Assembly: GCA_028826165.1 (NCBI GenBank) | Contig: JAPDFW010000079.1 | Coordinates: forward strand, 1-64,000 | Length of the DNA: 64,000 bases | Direction of reading: 5' to 3' | Source of the DNA: Anaeramoeba ignava | Lineage: Eukaryota; Metamonada; Anaeramoebidae | In this document: positions 1 through 13,500 of the stretch, piece after piece | How the letters are laid out: every line of letters begins with the position of its first letter | How positions within the stretch are numbered: position 1 is the stretch's first letter | Notes under the pieces: generated by a model | Database searches by the model: none | Seen by the model: only the letters and a program-made list of their open reading frames with translations | Told to the model about the DNA's origin: nothing | Translations under genes and position numbers: made by a program

Positions 1-561
1 AAACAAAATTTCTTTTGATCATGAAGTTGAATTAATTGTTAATGAATTTGGAAATTAAAAGAAATGATAGAGAAGTTAAAATTCTTGATAATTTAAATGA
101 AAAATTTCAAAAAATTTACTGAAAAACAATTTCCTGTTATGATTGAAGATGGAGATAAATATTGTTAGTTCAAAAGAATGTAAATTATTTTCAATTAAAT
201 TTTCTTATTAAATTATTTTCAATTATTTTCAATTAAATTTAGTTCAAGAATCAGTTAAAAAAGTTCAACTTCTTGAGAATTCTCAATTAAAGATATGTAA
301 AATATTTTATTTTCTTTGTAAATATTTTATTTTCTTTATTAAATTTTAAATTTAAAATTTTAATTCAAAAAGATTGAAAAAGAAAATTCTTTTAATAAAT
401 CTTTAAAAAAGAAAAAAATGAAAAATTTGAAAAACTTAAACGAAACTTTAAAGAAAAGACTAAAACAAAAACTTGAACAAGAAAAAGATAAACCGCAAAA
501 TTTGAAAATTAACTTACAAAAAATTTTAATAAAAAAAAAAAGTAGGAACAAAATATTTTAA
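1..561 (+). CDS. 3' end of an unidentified coiled-coil/basic protein gene (partial)
   Basis: The window opens inside something that looks coding on the + strand. Codons from position 2 read NKISFDHEVELIVNEFGN. Later pieces read LDNLNEKFQKIY and EKQFPVMIEDGDKY in other frames, so introns or indels separate them. The clearest part is the last exon, about 372-561, in one frame: IEKENSFNKSLKKKK at the start and KKKSRNKIF before TAA. It is Lys-rich and helical in character. A GT...AG intron of about 80 nt plausibly precedes it (gtaaaatatt to attcaaaaag). I do not recognise the family. The exact stop is uncertain, because an 11-A run sits just before it and one base fewer would end the frame at TAG. 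Confidence 0.4.
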
Positions 562-3500
562 TTTTTAAGAATTTATTTTTAATTTTAAATAATAATAAAA
601 TTATTTCTAATTATTATTTTAATTTAAAATATTTAATTATTTATTATTAATTTATATTTAATTTTATTTTAATATTTTAATAAAAATAAAATAAAATATT
701 TTTAATTAATTTTATTTAAAATTTAAAATTTATTTTAAATATTAAATAATAATAAGGGCTATTTTTAAATATTAAATATTTTTAATTTAAAATATTTAAT
801 TATTTATTATTAATTTATTAATTTATTTTTATTTAAATATTTAAAAAGTAATGGAAATATTTTTAATTAATTTTTATTTTAAATTTAAATTTATTTTTGA
901 TTTTTAAATAATAATAAAATTATTTTTAAAAATATTATTTTTAATTTAAAATATTTAATTATTTATTATTAATTTATATTTATTTTATTTAAATATTTTT
1001 AATAAAAAAAAGTGGAATAAAATATTTTTAATTAATTTTTATTTAAATTTAAATTTATTTTTAATATTAAATACTAATAAAGGTATTTTTAAATATTAAT
1101 TTTAATTTAAAATATTTAATTATTTATTATTAATTTATATTTAATTTTATTTAAAAATATTTTTATTAATTTTTAATTAATTTTATTTTAATTGAAATTT
1201 ATTTTTAATTTTAAATAATAATAAAATTATTTCTAAATATTATTTTTAATTTAAAATATTTAATTATTTATTATTAATTTATATTTATTTTATTTGCGTA
1301 TTTTTAATAAAAAAAAAGTAGAATAAAATATTTTTAATTAATTTTATTTAAATTTATTTTTAATTTTAAATAATAATAAATTATTTTTAAATATTATTTT
1401 TAATTTAAAATATTTAATTATTTATTATTAATTTATATTTAAATTTATTTTAATATTTTTAATAAAAAAAAGTAGAATAAAATATTTTAATTAATTTTTA
1501 TTTAAATTTAAATTTATTTTTAATTTTAAATAATAATAAAATTATTTTTAAATATTATTTTTAATTAAAATAATTAATTATTTTTAAATTTAATTTATTT
1601 TATTTTTTATTTTTAATAAAAAAAAGTGGAACAAAATATTTTTAAATTTATTTTTAATTAATTTTAAATAATAATAAAATTATTTTAAATATTATTTTTA
1701 ATTTAAAATATTTGATTATTTATTATTAATTTATATTTAATTTTATTTAAATATTTTTAATAAAAAAAAGTGGAATAAAAATATTTTTAATTAATTTTTA
1801 TTTAAATTTAAATTTATTTTTAATTTTAAATAATAATAAAATTATTTTTAAAATATTATTTTAATTTAAAATATTTATTAATTTATATTAATTTATATTT
1901 AATTTTATTTAAATATTTTTAAAAAGTGGAATAAAATATTTTTAATTAATTTTTATTTAAATTTAAATTTATTTTTAATTTTAAAATAATAAAATTATTT
2001 TAAATATTATTTTTAATTTAAAATATTTAATTAATTTATTATTAATTTATATTTAATTTATTTAAATATTTTTAATAAAAAAAAAGTGGAATAAAAATAT
2101 TTTTAATTTATTTTTATTTAAATTTAAATTTATTTTTAATTTTAAATAATAATAAAATTATTTTAAATATTATTTTTAATTTAAAATATTTAATTATTTA
2201 TTATTAATTTATATTTAATTTTATTTAAATATTTTTAATAAAAAAAAAGTAGAATAAAATATTTTTAATTAATTTTTATTTAAATTGAAATTTATTTTTA
2301 ATTTTAAATAATAATAAAATTATTTCTAAATATTATTTTTAATTTAAAATATTAATTATTTATTATTAATTTATATTTAATTTATTTTAATATTTTTAAT
2401 AAAAAAAAAGTGGAATAAAATATTTTTAATTTAATTTTTATTTAAATTGAATTTATTTTTAATTTTAAATAATAATAAAATTATTTTTAAATATTATTTT
2501 AAATTTAAAATATTTAATTATTTATTATTAATTTATATTTAATTTTATTTTAAATATTTTTAATAAAAAAAGTGGAACAAAATATTTTTAATTAATTTTT
2601 ATTTAAATTTAAATTTTTAATTTTAAATAATAATAAAAATTATTTTTAAATATTATTTTTAATTTAAAATATTTAATTATTTATTATTAATTTATATTTA
2701 ATTTTATTTAAATATTTTTAATAAAAAAAAAAGTGGAATAAAATATTTTTAATTTAATTTTTATTTAAATTGAAATTTATTTTTAATTTTAAATAATAAT
2801 AAAATTATTTTAAATATTATTTTTAATTTAAAATATTTATTATTTATATTAATTTATATTTAATTTTATTTAAATATTTTTAATAAAAAAAAAGTGGAAT
2901 AAAATATTTTTAATTAATTTTTATTTAAATTGAAATTTATTTTTAATTTTAAATAATAATAAAATTATTTCTAAATATTATTTTTAATTTAAAATAATTA
3001 ATTATTTATTATTAATTTATATTTAATTTATTTTAAATATTTTTAATAAAAAAAAGTGGAATAAAATATTTTTAATTAATTTTTATTTTAAATTTAAATT
3101 TATTTTTAATTTTAAATAATAATAAAATTATTTTTAAATATTATTTTTAATTTAAAATAATTAATTATTTATTATTAATTTATATTTAATTTTATTTTAA
3201 ATATTTTTAATAAAAAAAAAGTGGAATAAAATATTTTAATTAATTTTTATTTAAATTTAAATTTATTTTTAATTTTAAATAATAATAAAATTATTTTTAA
3301 ATATTATTTTTAATTTAAAATATTTAATTATTTATTATTAATTTATATTTAATTTTATTTTAATATTTTTAATAAAAAAAAGTGGAATAAAATATTTTTA
3401 ATTAATTTTTATTTAAATTTAAATTTATTTTAAATTTTAAAATAATAATAAAATTATTTTTAAATATTATTTTTAATTTAAAAATATTTAATTATTTATT

Positions 3501-3880
3501 ATTAATTTATATTTAATTTTATTTTAAATATTTTTAATAAAAAAAAGTGGAATAAAATATTTTTAATTAATTTTTATTTAAATTTAAATTTATTTTAAAT
3601 TTTAAATAATAATAAAATTATTTTTAAATATTATTTTTAATTTAAAATATTTAATTATTTATTATTAATTTATATTTAATTTTATTTAAATATTTTTAAT
3701 ATGGAATAAAATATTTTTAATTAATTTTTATTTAAATTTAAATTTATTTTTAATTTTAAATAATAATAAAATTATTTCTAAATATTATTTTTAATTTAAA
3801 ATATTTATTAATTTATATTTAATTTTATTTTAATATTTTTTATTAATTTTTATTTAAATTTATTATTAAAATTTTGAAAA
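562..3880. repeat. AT-only satellite array, about 160-bp unit, with GTGGAATAAAA box
   Basis: No gene is visible. The region is a tandem array of about 18 diverged units. Each unit has one non-AT landmark, AAAAAGTGGAATAAAAT (variants GTAGAA and GTGGAACAAAA). Landmarks lie at roughly 1013, 1318, 1471, 1624, 1769, 1926, 2088, 2248, 2408, 2572, 2733, 2893, 3055, 3219, 3382, 3547 and 3704, so most spacings are 153-165 bp. The rest of each unit is built of ATTTTTAATTAATTTTTATTT, AAATAATAATAAAATTATTT and TTAATTATTTATTATTAATT blocks, which are well conserved between units. It lies downstream of the coronin gene (which runs leftward) and after the partial + strand gene. Confidence 0.85.
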
Positions 3881-6783
3881 TTAATCATCCCATTCAAAAT
3901 CTTCAATTATATTCTTTAAATTCTCTTTTGGTTCTTCTTCATATAAACTAATAACTTCAGACCATTTTTTTAAAACAAAATCATCATTAATTTCTTCTTC
4001 TTCTTTTTTCTCAATCATTTCATTTTCAACTTTCTCAGGAGCTTGACTTAAAGGAATCATATCATCAGGTTTTAAAGAAATCAAAACAGGATTTGAATTT
4101 AAACCTTTAAAATAATCTTGAGAATTTAAAGTTGAAATTTGATTAGAAGGAAAAAGTGGAAAAAGATCATCTTGAAAATATTCTTTTCTGGTTCTAAAAA
4201 CATGAGCTTTAATAAATTCAATAGAATCATTTGAAACAGTTAAGAAACGATCAATTTCAACTTCTTTGAAATCACAAATTGTTTTTGGAAGTTGATTTAT
4301 TGAATAAAATTGAATTGGTGATTGATATTCAGAAATAAAATGTAAAAATTCAGAATCAGAAACAATTTCATAATATCGAATAACAGATCCAATTTCTGCT
4401 AAAAAAATTAAATTTGTTGCTTGATCAAAAAATGGTAAAATCATTGTGATTACTTGAAAAACTCCCTTTTTAATTGGAATTTCAAATTTTCTTAAATCAA
4501 ATAATAAAATTCTTGTCCTATTAATTTTTGACATGTTTGTAATTAGAATTTGATCTGAATTCCCAAGCCAACAAATTCTTGCTACTTCTCTCTTTTCATT
4601 ATAATTTGTATTTTGTGATATTTCTGATGATCTTGGATCAAAAATTTGGATTATTCCATTTTTTGAAATTGTTGAAATTAAAGATCCATTGCAATTAAAT
4701 TCAAAATCTAATAAATCTCCTTTATCCTCTCCAGCATCAAATTGCAATTTAGGAAAACTTTCAGAAACATCCCAAAGCTTAATATTGTGATTTAGATATC
4801 CAGAAGCAAATACATCTTGAGCTAAAGGATGAAATTTAATTAAAACAATATTTTCTTGATTTTTTGGATCATAAATCATTTCAGAATTAACATTTGAAAA
4901 AGGATTTTCTGATAATGAAGATATTTTCCAAAGTTTAATTTCTTGTGATTGAGAAGATGATGTTAATAATAAAGAAGGGTTTGTTTTTGATAAATTAAAA
5001 TCTGTAATTGAAAAATCATGAGCATTAATTGTTGAAAAAATTTTGTTATTTTCTGAATTTTCTCCAAATTTATTAATATTAAATATTCGAAGATTCCCTT
5101 CTTGATTTGAATCATGAGTTACAAAATATTCTGAATTTGAAGTTAAATGATTGCTTTGATTAATTTCTTTTTTCAAAGTTTCAAATCCAAAAAAACTTTG
5201 CATTTGAGATGATCTTGTTAAAAATGTATGTTTAACTTTTGATTGATATTGATTTAATTTTGGTTGTTTTTTTTTTGATTCTTTAATTTTTGGAATATTT
5301 TCCTTTTGTTTATCTTGAATTTTTTGTAAATCTTCTTCTCTTTTTATTTGATAAACATTTTTTGTTAAATTTTCATTTTCATTAAAAAATTCAATAAAAT
5401 TTGGATCTTTATTTAATCCTTTTAACCAATCTTCTTTTGATATTGAAGGTTTATTATTTGAAAATTTTGAATAATATTCTTTTTTCTTATTTGGATCAAA
5501 TAAAAAATTCTTAATTTATTATTATGAAAAAATTTGAAAAAAAAAAAGTGGAATAAAAAATTTAGAATTAATTTTTTTGTTTAATAAATTTTTTTCTTTT
5601 AGAAAAGTTACTTTTGAAGGAATTTGAAAAGATATTGAAGAAACTTTTTCTTGTGAAAGTTGAAGAAAACGAACAATTTCAAATTGAGAAATATTAACAA
5701 TTTTTTTAGGTAATAAAGTTAATCCAATTTGATGTTGAAAAAAATCATTAAAATTTGGAAGTTGAATTGTAAAAGGAAAAGAATTTTGTAAATGAAAAAC
5801 TGAAATCAATTTTTCATCCATTGGAGCAATAAAAATCAAACCAGAATCTTGATCAAAAAGGAAGAATAAGATTATTTTTTTTGAGATTCAATAATTTCAA
5901 AAGATTGAATTGGTTGATTTTCAAGTTTTCGAGAATCATAAATGGAAAAACTTAAAAAATCATTTTGTTTTCCTGTAATTAAAAACATTTCAGAATTTCC
6001 AAGCCAACAAATTCTTGAAGGAATATAATATAATTCATGAATAAAATCTGGGAAATTTTTTTTCTTGGATCAAATAATCCAAAAAAATTATTTTCAAAAA
6101 TTGAAATAATTTGTGAACCATTAAAATTCCAAACAAAATTTAATAATGAATTTTCAAGAGAATTTATATCTAAAACTGTTTCTTGTTGATTTAAATCCCA
6201 AATTTTAAAAGAATTATCAAAAGAAGAAGAAGCAAATAAATTGGAACAAGAAGGATGAAAAGAAAATGAAGTAATTTCTTTATTATGAGCATTTAGATCA
6301 AAAATTGGATAAATTTTTTTTGATCTATTAAATGGTTTTGATTGATTTTTTGGATTAATTTTCCAACCCTTTTTAGATTAAAAATAAATTTTTAAAAAGC
6401 AAAAATTTTTGTTTTTACTTTTATTTTAGATTCATTTGATGTTATTAAAAATTGATCATCCCAATTTGAAAAACACATATCTGTAAATTTATTTTGATTT
6501 GAATTTATTATTGATATTTCTTGATTTTTTTGAATATCAAAAACAGAAATTTCTTTATTCTTTATTTTTTATTTTTTATTTTGATTAATTTTTTAATTAT
6601 AATTTTGATTTTTTGATTAATTTTTTAATTTACATTTCTTTTTATTGAATAAAAATTTTCATTTGAAATTATTAAATTTTTTGAATTTATTAATAATTGA
6701 TTAGAAGAAATTTCATAAGAAAGATTTTTTTGAAATTTAAAATTTGGAAATAAAGAATTAAATTTATTTGAATTTAAAAACAT
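3881..6783 (-). CDS. Coronin-7-like protein with two coronin propellers
   Basis: Tandem coronin, an actin/trafficking WD40 protein. Both halves have the WD signature (KIWDL, KLWDV), FDPR, RICWLGNSD/E and the coronin C-terminal extension (FLxxPK, EIxRF; the second half has YFQDDLFP). The linker contains SISKEDWLKG, as expected after a coronin unit. Four exons fit: 6783-6634, 6559-6419, 6368-5612 and 5509-3881, with GT-AG introns of 74, 50 and 101-102 nt. Exon 3 needs two single-base corrections, in A8 runs near 6056-6063 and 5875-5882. With these every exon is a whole number of codons and the product is about 892 residues, close to animal coronin-7 (about 925). The third intron contains a copy of the GTGGAATAAA box. 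TCATTTTTT lies just upstream of the ATG. The tail is acidic (EDFEWDD), like the coronin-7 C-terminus. The family call is firm; function in this organism is by homology. Confidence 0.88.
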
Positions 6784-6843
6784 TTTTTCTTTTTAAAAAG
6801 GAAGAGAAAAAATGAAAAAATTTAAATTTAAAAATTTTATTTT

Positions 6844-7420
6844 CTATTTTTTTAAAATTGCAACTTTTCTTTTTTCTTTTGATTGATTTTCATGACAAAT
6901 CATTTCAGAATCAGAATAAGGAAATAAAAAAAAACCATCAGAATTAATTGACAAAATAACACCTAAATCATCTTTAGCAGTTGATAAATAATAACTAAAA
7001 GATCTACTTTCTCCAAGAGAAATGACTTCAGCCAAAAATAACATCATTAGGTTTAAAACAATTTTCAACTTTAATTTTATCAATTTCTGTAGATTTTATA
7101 TCATGAGTTAAAATTATTCCAAAAATGGTTCATTCAATTGTTTTTCTTCAACACAATAAATATGAACCTTAATTAATCGTGGATTTATCTTAATAACTTT
7201 GCATGTAACTTTATCCCCAATTTTGGGTATTTTTGAAATTGCTGTTTCTTGTTTATTTTCAATCTCAATTATTTTTTTCCCTGTTTGTTTGCTTTCTATT
7301 TTAATTTTCCCTAATTGTGATGAATATATGTAATTGTTGTTAATATAAGTTCCTTTTCCTGATTCATATTCACTTGCTTTTCCAATTCTTTTCTCCTGGA
7401 ATTATTATTTTTTTATTCAT
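6844..7420 (-). CDS. Exosome complex subunit CSL4 (EXOSC1-like), frame interrupted
   Basis: CSL4 is an S1-domain cap subunit of the RNA exosome. Family landmarks are read in order across three frames: PGE near the start, then SEYESGKGTYI, GYI-like NNYIYSSQLG, the S1 core (GDKVTCKVIKINPRLIKVHI), the linker STEIDKIKVENCFKPNDVI, then AEVISLGESRSFSYYLSTA, LGVILS, EMICHE and RKVAILKK at the C-terminus. The order and spacing match animal CSL4 (about 195 residues). Continuity needs three 1-nt changes in homopolymers: an extra A near 7391, a missing T near 7130 and an extra T near 7040. The ATG at 7420 is chosen because the conserved start IIIPGE follows it and TCATTTTT repeats sit immediately upstream (7435-7490). 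A decayed gene is possible, but the conserved C-terminal 50 codons favour a live gene with sequence errors. Confidence 0.8.
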
Positions 7421-7500
7421 TATTTTTGAAAAAAATGAAAAATGAAAAATAAAAAAATGAAAAAAATAAAAATGAAAAATGAAAAAATTATTGATTAAAA

Positions 7501-10500
7501 TTAATTTTTGAAAAGATTTGGAATAATAATCAATTAAATAAGATCCTAAAATTGATTTTTGATTTAATTGATAAAAATCTTTTAAATCAGTAAATTCTTC
7601 AATATTTTCTTTGGTTATTTTTGTTTCATCAATTTTATCATTATAAAAAAAATGAATTAATTGATTAATTGTTTCAAATGATTTTTCTGAATAATCATGA
7701 ACTTGATTTGATAAATCATTAACACTTAAAAACATTCCTTTAAATAATTCACTTCTTATTTGTAATATTAATTTATGAACTTTAATTTCTTTTTCTTCAA
7801 CAATTATTGTAAAATCTTTAGTTTCATTTTGTTGATAAAATTTTTCAAAATCTTTTAATATTCCTTTTATTCCTTCTTTTTCTTTAATCCATTTTAAATC
7901 AAATCCTGTTTGTTCAAATAAATCATAAATTAATCCTTTTTAAATTTTTCATTTTGATTTTCAATTTGATTTAAAATTAATTCTTGTTCTTTTTTTTGTA
8001 TTTTTCAATTTTATTTGAAAATAAAAATTGATAATTTGAATTTGAATCATTTGTTTCATTTTGATTAAATTTTTGATTAAATTTTTCAATAAATTTATCA
8101 AAATCAATAAATCCTGTATAAAGAAAATTTAATGAAAATTGAATAATTTCTTTTGATTTTCTTCTGCAAATATTAATAAATCTTGTTAAAATTGTTTGAT
8201 TATTATTAAATCTAATTAATAAAATTTGTTTATGAGCTTTGATTATTTCACCATCATTACTTTTAATTTCAATATCTTTAAATTCATTTGATTTCAAAAA
8301 ATTGTTTAAATCATCATTAAATGAATAAATTTTTGGAAATAAATCAATTATTTCTTGATTAATTTCATTTCTTTTCAATTCAAAAATATTCAAATCTCTC
8401 ATTAATAAAATTTGGATTTCATTTGGATATTTATTTCTCAAAGCAATATGTAAAGGTATTTCATTTTCATTATTTTTTGAATTAATATCAGAACCTTTGG
8501 AAATTAATAATTCAATAATTTCTTTTGGATATTTATTTTCAAAGCAATATGTAAAGGTATTTCTTTTCCATCTATTTTTGAATTAATATCAGATCCTTTG
8601 GAAATTAATAATTCAATAATTTCTTTTGGATATTCATTTTTCAAAGCAAAATGTAAAGGTATTTCTTTTCCATCTATTTTTGAATTAATATCAGAACCTT
8701 TGGAAATTAATAATTCAATAATTTCTTTTGGATATTTATTTCAAAGCAAAATGTAAAGGTATTTCTTTTCCATCTATTTTTGAATTAATATCAGAACCTT
8801 TGGAAATTAATAATTCAATAATTTCTTTTGGATATTCATTTTTCAAAGCAAAATGTAAAGGTATTTCTTTTCCATCTATTTTTGAATTAATATCAGAACC
8901 TTTGGAAATTAATAATTCAATAATTTCTTTTGGATATTCATTTTTCAAAGCAAAATGTAAAGGTATTTCTTTTCCATCTATTTTTGAATTAATATCAGAA
9001 CCTTTGGAAATTAATAATTTAATAATTTTTTTTGGATATTTATTTTTCAAAGCAATATGTAAAGGTATTTCATTTTCATTATTTTTTGAATTAATATCAG
9101 AACCTTTGGAAATTAATAATTCAATAATTTCATTTGGATATTTATTTTTCAAAGCAATATGTAAAGGTATTTCATTCCAATAATTTTTTGAATTAATATC
9201 AGAACCTTTGGAAATTAATAATTCAATAATTTCTTTTGGATTTTGGTTTCTCAAAGCAAAATGTAAAGGTATTTCATTCCATTTATTTTTTGAATTAATA
9301 TCAGAACCTTTGGAAATTAATAATTCAATAATTTCATTTGGATATTTATTTTTCAAAGCAATATGTAAAGGTATTTCATTCCAATCATTTTTTGAATTAA
9401 TATCAGAACCTTTGGAAATTAATAATTCAATAATTTCATTTGAATTTTGGTATTTCAAAGCAATATGTAAAGGAATTTCATTTTCATTATTTTTGGAATT
9501 AATATTAGATTCTTTGGAAATTAATAATTCAATAATTTCATTTGGATATTTATTTTCCAAAGCAATATGTAAAGGTATTTCATTCCATTTATTTTTTGAA
9601 TTAATATCAGAACCTTTGGAAATTAATAATTCAATAATTTCATTTGGATTTTGGTTTCTCAAAGCAATATGTAAAGGTATTTCATTCCAATTATTTTTTG
9701 AATTAATATCAGAACCTTTGGAAATTAATAATTCAATAATTTCTTTTGGATATTTATTTTCCAAAGCAATATGTAAAGGTATTTCATTTTGATTATTTTT
9801 TGAATTAATATCAGAACCTTTGGAAATTAATAATTCAATAATTTCATTTTGGATATTTATTTTTCAAAGCAATATGTAAAGGTATTTCATTTTCATTATT
9901 TTTGAATTAATATCAGAACCTTTGGAAATTAATAATTCAATAATTTCATTTGGATATTTATTTTTCAAAGCAAAATGTAAAGGTATTTCATTTTGATTAT
10001 TTTTTGAATTAATATCAGAACCTTTGGAAATTAATAATTCAATAATTTCATTTGGATATTTATTTTTCAAAGCAATATGTAAAGGTATTTCATTTCGATT
10101 ATTTTTTGAATTAATATCAGAACCTTTGGAAATTAATAATTCAATAATTTTTTTTGGATAATTATTTCTCAAAGCAATATGTAAAGGTATTTCATTTTGA
10201 TTATTTTTTGAATTAATATTAGATCCTTTGGAAATTAATAATTCAATAATTTTTTTTGGATAATTATTTCTCAAAGCAATATGTAAAGGTATTTCGTTCC
10301 CATCTATTTTTGAATTAATATCAGAACCTTTGGAAATTAATAATTCAATAATTTCATTTGGATATTTATTTTTCAAAGCAATATGTAAAGGTATTTCATT
10401 CCAATCATTTTTTGAATTAATATCAGAACCTTTGGAAATTAATAATTCAATAATTTCATTTGGATATTTATTTTCCAAAGCAATATGTAAAGGTATTTCA

Positions 10501-13500
10501 TTCCATTTATTTTTTGAATTAATATCAGAACCTTTGGAAATTAATAATTCAATAATTTCTTTTGGATATTTATTTTTCAAAGCAATATGTAAAGGTATTT
10601 CATTTTCATTATTTTTTGAATTAATACCAGAACCTTTGGAAATTAATAATTTAATAATTTCTTTTGGATATTTATTTTCTAAAGTAATATGTAAAGGATT
10701 ATTTTGATATTTATCAACCCAATTTAAGTTAATTTCTTTTTCAATAAGTTTTTGAATAATTTCTTTTTTTGATTTATTTTCAAAAGCAAATTTTAGAAAA
10801 GGTTCATTTTCTTTTTCAAATTGTTCTGTTGTTTTCAAAGTTGAAATTGAATCAAAAAATTGAATATTATTTGTTTTAATTGCTTTATAAATTTGTTTTA
10901 ATTGATTTATGTTTTGAATTTGATATTGAATTTGATTTTGATTTTGATTTGATTTTGATTCTGATTCTGAATCTGAATCTGAATTTGATTTTGATTTTGA
11001 TTTTGATTTTGATTTTGATTTTGATTTTGATTTTGATTTTGATTTTGATTTTGATTTTGATTTTGATTCTGATTTTGATTTTGATTTTGATTTTGATTCT
11101 GATTCTGATTTTGATTTTGATTTTGATTTTGATTCTGATTCTGATTCTGATTTTGATGTACTAAATGGATCTGAATCTGATTTTGATTTTGATTTTGATT
11201 TTGATTTTGATTCTGAATCTGAATCTGATTTTGATGTACTAAATAGATCTGAATCTGAATCTGGTTCTGATTTTGATTTTGATTTTGATTTTGATTTTGA
11301 TTTTGATTTTGATTTTGATTTTGATTTTGATTTTGATTCTGAATCTGAATCTGATTTTGATGTACTAAATAGATCTGAATCTGAATCTGATTCTGATTTT
11401 GATTTTGAATTTGAATTTGATTTTGATTTTGATTTTGATTTTGATTTTGATTTTGATTTTGATTTTGATTTTGATTTTGATTTTGATTTTGATTTTGATT
11501 TTGATTTTGATTCTGATTTTGATTTTAATTTTGATTTTGATTTTGATTTTGATTCTGATTCTGATTTTGATTTTGATTTTGATTTTGATTCTGAATCTGA
11601 TTTTGATTTTTGATTTTGATTCTGATTCTGATTTTGATTTTGATTTTGATTTTGATTTTGATTTTGATTCTGATTCTGATTTTGATGTACTAAATGGATC
11701 TGAATCTGATTTTGATTTTGATTTTGATTTTGATTTTGATTCTGAATCTGAATCTGATTTTGATGTACTAAATAGATCTGAATCTGAATCTGGTTCTGAT
11801 TTTGATTTTGATTTTGATTTTGATTTTGATTCTGATTTTGATTTTGATTTTTGATTTTGATTTGATTCTGAATCTGAATCTGATTTTTGGATGTACTAAA
11901 TAGATCTGAATCTGAATCTGATTCTGATTTTGATTTTGATTTTGATTTTGAATTTGAATTTTGATTTTGATTTTGATTTTGATTTTGATTTTGATTCACA
12001 ATTCTGATTTTGATTTTGATTTTGATTTTGATTTTGATTTTGATTTTGATTTTGATTCAAATTTTGATTCTGATTTAGATTCTGATTCTGATTTTGATTT
12101 TGATTTTGATTTTGATTCTGAATCTGAATCTGATTTTGATGTATTAAATGGTTCTGAATCTGATTTTGATTCTGATTTTGATTTTGATTTTGATTTTGAT
12201 TTTGATTTTGATTTTGATTTTGATTTTGATTTTGATTTTGATTTTGATTTTGATTTTGATTTTGATTCTGATTCTGATTTTGATGTACTAAATAGATCTG
12301 AATCTGATTTTGATTTTGATTTTGATTCTGATTCTGATTTTGATTTTGATTTTGATTTTGATTTTGATTTTGATTTTGATTTTGATTTTGATTTTGATTT
12401 TGATTTTGATTTTGATTTTGATTTTGATTTTGATTTTGATTTTGATTTTGATTTTGATTTTGAATTTTGATTTTGATTTTGATTTTGATTTTGATTTTGA
12501 TTTTGATTTTGATTTTGATTTTGATTTTGATTTTGATTTTGATTTTGATTTTGATTTTGGTTCTGATTTTGATTTTGATTTTGATTTTGATTTTGATTCT
12601 GATTTTGATTTTGATTTTGATTTTGATTTTGATTCTGAATCTGAATCTGATTTTGATGTACTAAATAGATCTGAATCTGAATCTGATTCTGATTTTGATT
12701 TTGATATTGAATTTGATTTTGATTTTGATTTTGATTTTGATTTTGATTTTGATTTTGATTTTGATTTTGATTTTGATTTTGATTTTGATTTTGATTTTGA
12801 TTTTGATTTTGATTTTGATTCTGATTTAGATTCTGATTCTGATTTTGATTTTGATTTTGATTTTGATTCTGAATCTGAATCTGATTTTGATGTATTAAAT
12901 GGTTCTGAATCTGATTTTGATTCTGATTTTGATTTTGATTTTGATTTTGATTTTGATTTTGATTTTGATGTATTAAATGGTTCTGAATCTGATTTTGATT
13001 TTGATTTTGATTTTGATTTTGATTTTGATTCTGATTTTGATTTTGATTTTGATTTTAATTTTGATTTTGATTTTGATTTTGATTTTGATTTTGATTTTGA
13101 TTTAGATTTTGATTCTGATGTATTAAATGGTTCTGAATCTGATTTTGATTCTGATTCTGAATTTGATTTTGAATTTGATTTTGAATTTGATTTTGATTTA
13201 CTAAATGGATCTGAATCTGATTTTGATTCTGATTCTGATTTTGATTTTGATGTATTAAATGATTCTGATTTTGATTTTGATTTTGATTTTGATTTTGATT
13301 TTGATTTTGATTTTGATTTTGATTTTGATTTTGATTTTGATTCTGAATCTGATTTTGATTTTGATTTTGATTTTGATTTTGATTCTGATTCTGAATCTGA
13401 TTTTGATTTTGATTTTGATTCTGATGTATTAAATGGTTCTGAATCTGATTTTGATTCTGATTCTGATTTTGATGTATTAAATGGTTCTGAATCTGATTTT

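Noticed and set aside
5870-5890. Programmed ribosomal frameshifting (Euplotes-like AAA-TAA) to explain broken frames
   Set aside because: One coronin site fits AAA-TAA, but most sites are not at stops, both +1 and -1 occur, and all kinds of homopolymer are involved.
8728-10707. + strand repetitive frames (EINNSIISFGYLFFKA)
   Set aside because: Antisense shadow of the ankyrin repeats; the sense strand has a recognised domain.
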